Below are positions 1 through 4,775 of a stretch of DNA of 5,375 nucleotides, in pieces. The stretch covers positions 1 to 5,375 of the forward strand of contig NVRZ01000241.1 in the NCBI GenBank assembly GCA_002401055.1, given 5' to 3'. Position 1 is the stretch's first letter; each line of letters begins with the position of its first letter. Both the position numbers and the translations under genes were made by a program. Source of the stretch: Bacteroidota bacterium (GTDB lineage: Bacteria; Bacteroidota; Bacteroidia; NORP154). The notes below the pieces were generated by a model. The model did no database searches. It was not told where the DNA came from and worked only from the letters and a program-made list of their open reading frames with translations.

Positions 1-216
1 GAAAGAAAATGTGATAAATCAGACACTTTGACACAACAAGGAGTCTAGATTGAGGGTAAATACGTACCACCTGAGAAGAAATGGTATAATATGTCAAAAT
101 TTGAGCCCCAAAAGCGGTACATTGCCCTGAAAAACGTGAAAAGGACAGCACACCAGATAAGTGGCAGGAAAATTGTTAACAATACATTAATATCTAGAAT
201 GTTGATAACATGTTGA
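1..216 (+). pseudogene. Possible remnant of an unidentified gene (3' end, interrupted)
   Basis: Reading frame 1 runs from the left edge through 15 codons to a TAG at 46-48, then stays open for 55 more codons to a TGA at 214-216. The second stretch (IEGKYVPPEKKWYN, later KFEPQKRYIALKNVKRTAH) has a charged, protein-like composition. The overlapping minus-strand frame at 45-251 is hydrophobic and looks like its shadow. I recognise no family. Either the first 48 bases are the true end of a gene entering from the left and the rest is chance, or a single stop has interrupted a longer gene. A small hairpin (GTTGA/TCAAC, 212-227) followed by TTTT overlaps the final stop and could be a weak terminator. 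Confidence is low. Confidence 0.25.
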
Positions 217-391
217 AAAAAGTCAACTTTTGCATAAGTATTCAAAACCACGTTCTTTCAATACTGAAACAAAACGGTTACTTTAGCCGTTATACAATAC
301 AACCAAAGTTGTTGTCTTGTTACCATAATTCGCTACATGCGGTGGTTGCCAGTAATGGCACGGGTGCAAGAGAATACTTTGGTTTTGTTTT
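217..391. other. Gene-poor stretch before a strong terminator
   Basis: I see no convincing protein gene here on either strand. The 70-codon frame at 210-422 runs into the terminator hairpin and has no recognisable content. The stretch holds short hairpins: AACGG/CCGTT around 273-291, and TGCCA-GTAA-TGGCA around 347-361. There is also a 9-bp inverted repeat AACCAAAGT (301-309) / ACTTTGGTT (376-384). Because a good plus-strand terminator follows at once, a short plus-strand RNA is conceivable, but I cannot assign it to a family. Confidence 0.3.
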
Positions 392-420
392 AAAGCCATC
401 CCTTGATGGCTTTTCTTTTT
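392..420 (+). terminator. Rho-independent terminator
   Basis: A perfect 9-bp stem AAAGCCATC (392-400) / GATGGCTTT (405-413) encloses a CCTT tetraloop. It is followed on the plus strand by a T-rich run to base 420. The minus-strand DUF3800 gene ends at 419, so the same hairpin could also stop that transcript, although the minus-strand trailing sequence (TTTAAAAC) is a poorer U-tract. What the plus strand transcribes into this hairpin is not clear. Confidence 0.75.
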
Positions 421-1192
421 AGGGCTCAAAACTACTTGCTTTCTCCTTTGCGAATCTATTATCTGACCAATAGTAGTTCTTCCTGTCTTCATAGTTATCT
501 CTGTCGTAGAGGTCTATGATAAGACCATACTTATCCTTGAGAGCCTCATAAAACCGAGCCTCTCCCTTTACGATGTACCGCATCAAAGCCCATAACATGT
601 AGTCAACTACACTTAACTCAGGAAACTCACTGCTCTTGACGATTACGTATTTGTATGTCAATTTTGCGTCAACTGCCTGCTTCTCTAAAGCTTTTTCGAT
701 AGAACCAGTAAATTTTGGTAATGTTGACTTCTCTCGTTGCGCCAAATAGAGCATGTATGATTCAGATTCCAAGTGCATACGGTTCTTCAGCAGGTGGTGT
801 AACACGTCAAAGTAGAACTCTGAAGCATTATTATTGTGCTTCTTATTAAAGATTTCGAGGTGCTTGCGACCAATAACCATGTAGACCTTAAACCCCTTCA
901 TCTCTCTAAGCAATTCAAAAAACTTCGCACGAACCTCAGGATGGTCGTCCTTAGCATGTAGATACCACCCTTCTTTCTTGTTTAAAGAAGGTATGGAATT
1001 ATACATAGGGTCAGCCAAAATCTTACTTTGAAAAGCTCATACTTTTCTTCGCAATCTTTTTCGATTATAGGTTCTCACCATACCCATGCCGAAAACATCC
1101 GGCTTTCCATCCCGACCAAGCAACAACTTCTTTCCAGACCCATAAAAATCAGGGGTGCCAGATTCATCAATGAAAAAATACTTTTTTATCAT
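419..1192 (-). pseudogene. DUF3800 domain protein gene with an in-frame TGA (codon 52)
   Basis: Read from ATG at 1192 (minus strand), the frame gives MIKKYFFIDESGTPDFY..., the typical DUF3800 N-terminus with its acidic DESG motif (residues 9-12). It continues through FGMGMVRTYNRKRLRRKV to a TGA at 1039-1037. The same frame then resumes without a shift as AFQSKILADPMYNSIP and runs to TAA at 421-419, 257 codons in all. Later family landmarks are HA at about 79-80 followed by EVRAKFF, and VVDYMLWAL around 195-203. The intact paralogue at 3957 aligns across the stop (IKTKIESLKEEIINSP against LRRKV-stop-AFQSKILADP), so TGA replaces one sense codon. A C-to-T change in an Arg CGA codon would explain it. 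DUF3800 proteins are predicted RNase H-fold nucleases. A shorter product could restart at TTG 1018 but would lack DESG. Recoding or a sequencing error is also possible. Confidence 0.8.
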
Positions 1193-1229
1193 AAAATCCG
1201 CTTCAAGGCTGTATTTGGAACAGGATTTT

Positions 1230-1237
1230 CAAAATTA
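1230..1237 (-). promoter_or_regulatory. Possible Bacteroidota -7 box for the minus-strand DUF3800 gene
   Basis: The minus strand reads TAATTTTG here and matches the Bacteroidota -7 consensus TAnnTTTG. It lies about 37 bases before the ATG at 1192, a plausible leader length. A clear -33 TTTG is not seen at the usual spacing (only CTTT), so this is tentative. Confidence 0.25.
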
Positions 1238-1302
1238 GGAAAAATGCTCGGCTTTAAAGGGTCGATAATGTGACCTATACGAGTGAGAGTCATCGCAAAT
1301 GA

Positions 1303-1779
1303 AAGAAACTTAATGTCAGGATTGCAGAACTCTACGAAGTGGAAACACGGGTTTTGAACCAGGCCGTAAAACGGAACATGGATATTTTTCCAGATGATTT
1401 TATGTTTCAGCTTACAAGAAAGGAAGTAGAAACCATCTCATCACAATTTGTGATGACATACCCGGCCAAACGACCGAAAACGGCCCTGCCATCGGCATTT
1501 ACCGAACATGGAGTAACGATGCTTGCCAATGTACTGAAAAGCAAAAAAGCCCGGAAAACCGCCGTTGCCATAGTAAGAGCGTTCATTGCGCTGAAAAAAT
1601 TTGCTTTGAATTACACGGAGCTTGCCGACAAATTAAAGGAAATGGAAAGCAAGTACAACAAGCAATTTAAAGACGTGTATGAAGCCATAAACTTCCTGAT
1701 GCAAAAGGATACACAGCAAAAAGAACAAAGCGAGCGCAAAAGGATTGGATTTAAAACAGACAATGCCGGGAATAAATAA
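1303..1779 (+). pseudogene. ORF6N-domain (phage-type DNA-binding) protein, 5' end decayed
   Basis: The frame encodes IAELYEVETRVLNQAVKRN (from 1321), then FPDDFMFQLTRKEVE, ISSQFVM, LPSAFTEHGVTMLANVLKS and AIVRAFIALKK. These are hallmark blocks of the ORF6N domain, a DNA-binding module of phage antirepressor-like proteins common on Bacteroidota mobile elements. A predicted coiled-coil tail and the customary terminal RIGFK follow, so the 3' end is intact. The 5' end is not: the usual first 15-25 residues (Ile-Arg-Gly-x-x-Val-Met-Leu-Asp block) are missing and an in-frame TGA lies at 1300-1302. A neighbouring frame just upstream reads ANERNLMS, which may be a frameshifted relic of that block. 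The longest start now available is GTG 1339 (then ATG 1378), both inside the domain. It is probably a remnant of an integrated element, like the recombinase fragment downstream. Confidence 0.8.
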
Positions 1780-1866
1780 GGCCGTAGGCACCGCAGATTG
1801 GTAGATCGCCATCCCGTTAATCCCGCAAGCAAGTTAATAGAAAAATATCTATCGTTAACATATTAA

Positions 1867-2142
1867 AGGCTAACGGACACGGTCTTTTACGCCTTAACCA
1901 ACCAAACGACTAACCGATACCTTAAAGAGCTTATTTCAATAGCGAGAATTGATAAGCGGATATCGTTCCACTGCGCCAGACACACCTTCGCCACTCTCCA
2001 TGTGCAAGCCAACACCCATATGCATGATCTAAAATCGTTACTAGGACATGGGTCAGTACAGATTACAGAGATATATACTCACTCTGTGAATGAGAAGTTA
2101 GTACAGTCTATGGGCAATTTATCAGAGCTACTGAGGGCGTAA
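1867..2142 (+). pseudogene. Tyrosine recombinase (phage integrase family), C-terminal half only
   Basis: The 91-codon frame after a TAA at 1864 carries the second half of a tyrosine recombinase catalytic domain. It includes TNQTTNRYLKEL, box II HCARHTFATL (His35, Arg38, His39 of the fragment), LLGHGS (His61) and the nucleophile in EIYTH (Tyr70). It ends RA-TAA at 2142. The core-binding domain and the first catalytic Arg are absent. The 85 bases between the ORF6N stop and this frame hold only broken frames; one (VNILKANGHGLL, another phase) might be a shifted relic. The protein is therefore almost surely inactive here. Its 3' end is copied in diverged form at 2497-2601, and a small ORF starts one base after its stop. 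Confidence 0.85.
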
Positions 2143-2145
2143 CAT
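2038..2145 (+). repeat. Direct repeat, copy 1: integrase 3' end (LLGHG to stop)
   Basis: This begins at TTACTAGG inside the LLGHG codons and runs through the integrase stop to TAACAT. It pairs without gaps with 2497-2604. I count 26 mismatches over the last 105 bases (about 75% identity), concentrated at third codon positions and in the last 17 codons. Homology fades sharply on both sides. Confidence 0.85.
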
Positions 2146-2503
2146 GAGAGCCAAGTACTTGGAGATAGCTTCCATTTGCGTAGTGGAGAAGACCTACGTA
2201 ACAATTGCCTGTGCAATTATACTCAAAGGAGATGATCAGTCCGAACCTACCTACACCAATATCTTCTGTTTTTATGCCGAACTATTTGACTTGCTTGACC
2301 TAACCAATAAGCCACTCTCTGACCAAATCGGCATAGAGATTAATGCCCAGACCATACTTCAGGATAAAGAAATAGTTCAGATTGATATAGAGGATTATAT
2401 AGGCACTACACTTGACATACCTTACTATATTGAAGTTGTGCTCAGACCTGCAAGTGATGGTGGGTATGCCTTTAAGTGTTATAACTTGTCCGAGTATTAC
2501 TAG
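2144..2503 (+). CDS. Hypothetical protein, 119 aa, between two integrase tails
   Basis: The ORF starts with ATG one base after the recombinase stop codon (TAA-C-ATG). It ends with a TAG that lies inside the TTACTAGG core starting the second integrase tail. I do not recognise the family. The product is acidic (roughly 19 Asp/Glu against 8 Lys/Arg), has no signal peptide and no clear membrane span, and alternates hydrophobic and polar residues in a way that suggests beta strands (IASICVVEKTYVTIACAIIL near the N-terminus, YYIEVVLRP near residue 95). It ends in an aromatic YNLSEYY. There is no separate Shine-Dalgarno, so translation may couple to the end of the upstream frame. Its placement suggests cargo of a small cassette. 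It could be a defence, anti-defence or accessory protein, but nothing in the sequence decides this. Confidence 0.6.
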   Translation: MRAKYLEIASICVVEKTYVTIACAIILKGDDQSEPTYTNIFCFYAELFDLLDLTNKPLSDQIGIEINAQTILQDKEIVQIDIEDYIGTTLDIPYYIEVVLRPASDGGYAFKCYNLSEYY

Positions 2504-2601
2504 GGCATGGTTCTGTACAGATAACTGAGATATATACTCACTCGGTTAACAAGAACCTGGAAGAGTCTATGGGGAAGTTGGCTAAACTATTGGCCGCTTA
2601 A
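2497..2601 (+). pseudogene. Second tyrosine recombinase 3' end, 34 codons
   Basis: From 2497 the frame reads LLGHGSVQITEIYTHSVNKN and ends ESMGKLAKLLAA-TAA. It is the same C-terminal segment as in the upstream fragment, including the catalytic Tyr, with about 8 of 34 residues changed. Nothing of the rest of a recombinase precedes it; the preceding bases are the end of the 119-codon ORF in another frame. It is a displaced or left-behind tail of a related but distinct integrase gene. Confidence 0.85.
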
Positions 2602-2604
2602 CAT
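2497..2604 (+). repeat. Direct repeat, copy 2: integrase 3' end
   Basis: This is the partner of 2038-2145 at an offset of exactly 459 bp. Both copies start with TTACTAGG-[A/G]-CATGG and finish at TAACAT. The shared core is a candidate recombination or attachment sequence. Confidence 0.8.
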
Positions 2605-2688
2605 CGTCCTTTCAAAACGTATCTTTGAGATAACATGTTTCTGTCAAAGAGGATGGCAGGTCTTACACTGGAACTCCGATAATCTATT
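2605..2688 (+). promoter_or_regulatory. Leader of the RES gene with an imperfect dyad
   Basis: The 84 bases between the second integrase tail and the RES gene hold an imperfect dyad at 2622-2650. Its arms are TCTTTGA and TCAAAGA, around the palindrome AACATGTT (2632-2639). Its position before the start codon suits an operator or a leader hairpin. I see no convincing -7/-33 promoter pair and no Shine-Dalgarno directly before ATG 2689. The assignment is speculative. Confidence 0.25.
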
Positions 2689-3852
2689 ATGATTGATAAA
2701 GTTGCCAATAACAAGTACAACACTGAGGTTCTAAAGCTATTTACCCCAGAAGAGGTCAAGAAGAAGCTTGATTATTATCGATCGTTTTTAGGTAAGATTC
2801 AAGACTTATCAGATGATGAGTTTGAGAATCTACAACAAAGCATAAAGACATTTTTTAATCTCAAACCGGTTAAAGAACTGCGCACTCCTCCTGAAAAGCT
2901 TATTCGAATTTCGAATAACAATCGAATTCTGAAGGCTCAGGGGAAGGAATTGAGCTATCTAACTGAGATAGATCAATTATTAGCTCCTCCGCCTGAGTAC
3001 TGCAATTATGGTAGATGCAATATTCTGGATCAACAGGTATTGTACTGTGCCATTAACGAATCCTTAGCCTATTGGGAGACTAAACCTAAAAACGGAGACG
3101 TTATAACCATATCACATTTTAGATTAAAGGAGGGTGCAAAGTTAAATTGCACTGTAATTAGTTCGGAGAAGAGATTAGATCCAGATGTGTCTAACGAGTT
3201 GCAGGAAATCCATGATTTGCTAGATGACTTTTTTGTGGATGTGTATAGCATAGTGGTGTCAATGGATAGACCAAAGGATTACCTTTTCAGTGCTCTTTTG
3301 TCTTCAGACCAGTTGTTTTATCCAATCGCGTCCGATTTAAATATAGAGGCAGTTGTATATCCAAGTGTTCAGAAAAAGAAGTTCGGCTATAACGTTGCTA
3401 TTCGAAATGATTTAATTTTTGAGAAATACGATCTGGAAGCAGTGGAAACCAGGTTTATTCTTGATGAGTTTGATAAAATTGACCCTAGTTCAGATGAATT
3501 AACCACTGATAACCTGATAGCATCGTTCGTAACAAACGTATTTGATTTCGACAACGGTAAAATCCTGTACAAGGATAAAACCGATGAGTTTTTTGATTTT
3601 TTACGCTCAATGCAGACGAGTGGAGGAAAGCAAACCAGAAATAATGATCCTGATTTACCAAAGAACATGCCCTTCGATTTCTCACCAGTGAAGGAAGAAC
3701 AAGCTCCTAAAATACTTAAGAGAACAAAATTCGGAAGGAATGAGAGAATCGATGTCCTCTACAATGATGGTACACTAACAAAGAGTATTAAGTTTAAAAA
3801 GGTCGAGTCAGATTTAGAAAACAACTTATGTAAGGTGATAGAGTCAAGCTAA
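2689..3852 (+). CDS. RES-domain protein (possible NAD-degrading toxin)
   Basis: This 387-residue protein has a helical N-terminal section (about 1-60) and then RES-family landmarks. They are a first Arg in LIRISN (Arg73), GRCN (108-111), VLYCAINESLAYWE (Tyr119, Glu124), ISHFRL (141-146), VVYPSVQ (222-228, the Ser of the R-E-S set) and GYNVAI (233-238). Characterised RES toxins of RES-Xre toxin-antitoxin pairs act on NAD; that activity is inferred here from the family. The protein is about twice the length of a minimal RES toxin. A low-complexity, charged linker (about 310-340) leads to a C-terminal piece KFGRNERIDVLYNDGT...KFKKVE that resembles the GRN-type tail of SEC-C-like or accessory modules. 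No Xre-type antitoxin gene lies next to it. It could act with the DUF3800-RT genes 105 bases downstream or be an independent neighbour. Confidence 0.75.
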   Translation: MIDKVANNKYNTEVLKLFTPEEVKKKLDYYRSFLGKIQDLSDDEFENLQQSIKTFFNLKPVKELRTPPEKLIRISNNNRILKAQGKELSYLTEIDQLLAPPPEYCNYGRCNILDQQVLYCAINESLAYWETKPKNGDVITISHFRLKEGAKLNCTVISSEKRLDPDVSNELQEIHDLLDDFFVDVYSIVVSMDRPKDYLFSALLSSDQLFYPIASDLNIEAVVYPSVQKKKFGYNVAIRNDLIFEKYDLEAVETRFILDEFDKIDPSSDELTTDNLIASFVTNVFDFDNGKILYKDKTDEFFDFLRSMQTSGGKQTRNNDPDLPKNMPFDFSPVKEEQAPKILKRTKFGRNERIDVLYNDGTLTKSIKFKKVESDLENNLCKVIESS

Positions 3853-3956
3853 AGCTAAGGAATAGCTTCCCCACCCAAACCTCCATTGCCTTATTTCGTA
3901 TTTTCCAACTACGATAACAGCATCTGAAAAATGAAACCTTAAATTGCAATTACAAC
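3853..3956 (+). other. Intergenic region between RES and DUF3800 genes
   Basis: A short hairpin AAGCTA (3852-3857) / TAGCTT (3863-3868) overlaps the end of the RES gene. It is followed by CCCC rather than T residues, so it is a poor terminator. A four-codon frame (ATG 3931, MKP-stop) ends 14 bases before the DUF3800 TTG start. No clear promoter or Shine-Dalgarno is visible. Read-through from the RES gene into the DUF3800 gene is possible. Confidence 0.35.
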
Positions 3957-4682
3957 TTGAAAAATACTTACTACTATATCGACGAAGCAGGCGGAATAAA
4001 GTCTAATTCCAAATTCTTTATTTTAGGTTGCTACAAGACAGATTCACCCGACCAGATAAAGACTAAGATTGAATCTTTAAAAGAAGAAATTATTAATAGC
4101 CCCTACTTTGCATTTGAAAGAGAAAAATTTATAGAACAAGGCTTTCATGCCAGTGAGAATCACTTTGATATTAGGGCAAGATTTTTTAATCTAATTTCGA
4201 CTTTAAATATTCGATCCTACATTCTTTTACTGAGCAAGAATTCAAGCTTTTTTAAGAAACTTATTGATCAAGGATTGGACGCAAATCAGATTTACAACCT
4301 GTGTATTGAGAAGTTGATGACCGACAGATTAACAAAAACGAGACATGACCACAACACGATCATTTTCGAAGAATATGGTAGTAAGCTAAGTAAATGGGTC
4401 ACCAATGTGGAAGAGGTAATTGCCAAGGTTGATGGCAAGATCCAAAAATACTACGGGACTAAATTATCATATCAGGTAGAGGTACATAGCAAGGAGGATT
4501 CAAATTTGGCAATTATTGACTATCTTAACTTTCTATTTGTGCAGTTTTTCGAACACTCTAAGGTTGAACAGCGAATGGTGGAAAATTTCAAGATTATTGA
4601 ACCTAAAATTGCGATGGTTTACAAAATGGATCAAGATTTATTCTATGATTCTAAAACGAGGATTGACGTTAATAAATATTGA
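3957..4682 (+). CDS. DUF3800 domain protein, probable retron effector
   Basis: This 241-residue protein begins MKNTYYYIDEAGG, the DUF3800 N-terminal motif (Asp9, Glu10). It is followed by a FFILGCY strand, an amphipathic helix (about 32-46), GFHASENHFDIRARFF (His64) and a C-terminal LAIIDYLNFLF block (Asp188-Tyr189), the expected family order. DUF3800 proteins are predicted RNase H-like nucleases and have been listed among retron-associated proteins; the nuclease role is inferred. The start is TTG at 3957: the upstream in-frame stretch back to a TAA at 3915 has no ATG, and the motif sits at the usual distance from this codon. No Shine-Dalgarno is visible. Its TGA stop (4680-4682) is also the first three bases of the 12-bp repeat that opens the putative ncRNA before the RT gene, so the two are structurally coupled. 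It is a divergent paralogue of the interrupted gene at 419-1192. Confidence 0.85.
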   Translation: MKNTYYYIDEAGGIKSNSKFFILGCYKTDSPDQIKTKIESLKEEIINSPYFAFEREKFIEQGFHASENHFDIRARFFNLISTLNIRSYILLLSKNSSFFKKLIDQGLDANQIYNLCIEKLMTDRLTKTRHDHNTIIFEEYGSKLSKWVTNVEEVIAKVDGKIQKYYGTKLSYQVEVHSKEDSNLAIIDYLNFLFVQFFEHSKVEQRMVENFKIIEPKIAMVYKMDQDLFYDSKTRIDVNKY

Positions 4683-4770
4683 GTTGCTCAAGGACAGTAA
4701 ATATTTGAATGCGAGTCGCATTCGACTGAAAATTAGATCACAAGTTCACCTTACTTAATTGAGCAACTCA
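4680..4770 (+). ncRNA. Candidate retron ncRNA (msr-msd-like) bounded by a 12-bp inverted repeat
   Basis: A perfect inverted repeat, TGAGTTGCTCAA (4680-4691) and TTGAGCAACTCA (4759-4770), brackets 67 nt and fills the DUF3800-RT intergenic space exactly. An internal loop (GGAC/TAA) separates it from a second pairing AGTAA (4696-4700) / TTACT (4751-4755). Inside is a hairpin GAATGCG-AGT-CGCATTC (4707-4723), extendable by two pairs, with an alternative AGTCG/CGACT pairing. The position directly before a retron-type RT and the paired ends match retron a1/a2 repeats. Against this, 91 nt is short for an msr-msd, no long msd stem is visible, and I cannot identify the branching guanosine. It may be a minimal retron RNA, or the repeat may instead be a regulatory structure of the RT gene. 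Confidence 0.55.
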
Positions 4771-4775
4771 TTTTT

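Noticed and set aside
45..251. Minus-strand 68-codon frame with hydrophobic stretches, as if a small membrane protein
   Set aside because: It mirrors a more protein-like plus-strand frame, and I see no start signal or family match.
301..384. 9-bp inverted repeat AACCAAAGT / ACTTTGGTT enclosing 66 nt, resembling the layout of the candidate retron RNA and lying just downstream of the broken DUF3800 gene
   Set aside because: A 9-bp inverted repeat at this spacing is expected about once or twice by chance in a window this size, the inner sequence shares nothing with 4680-4770, and no RT follows on the minus strand within the window.
1037..1039. TGA as a sense codon (alternative genetic code)
   Set aside because: TGA is the apparent natural stop of the intact DUF3800 gene at 4680, and tryptophan is encoded by TGG in the RES and RT genes, so the standard code fits.
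1028..1273. Plus-strand 81-codon frame
   Set aside because: It is the shadow of the DESG-coding 5' part of the minus-strand DUF3800 gene.
204..2639. GATAACATGTT occurs at 204-214 and again at 2629-2639
   Set aside because: A few shared 11-mers are expected by chance in 5.4 kb; flanking sequences do not match beyond a short GTCAA.
3387..3685. Two overlapping minus-strand frames of 93 and 66 codons
   Set aside because: Both are antisense to the RES coding sequence, which shows clear family motifs.
4516..4758. Plus-strand 80-codon frame overlapping the DUF3800 end and the intergenic element
   Set aside because: It is out of frame with the conserved DUF3800 C-terminus and spans the inverted repeat; no protein similarity is seen.
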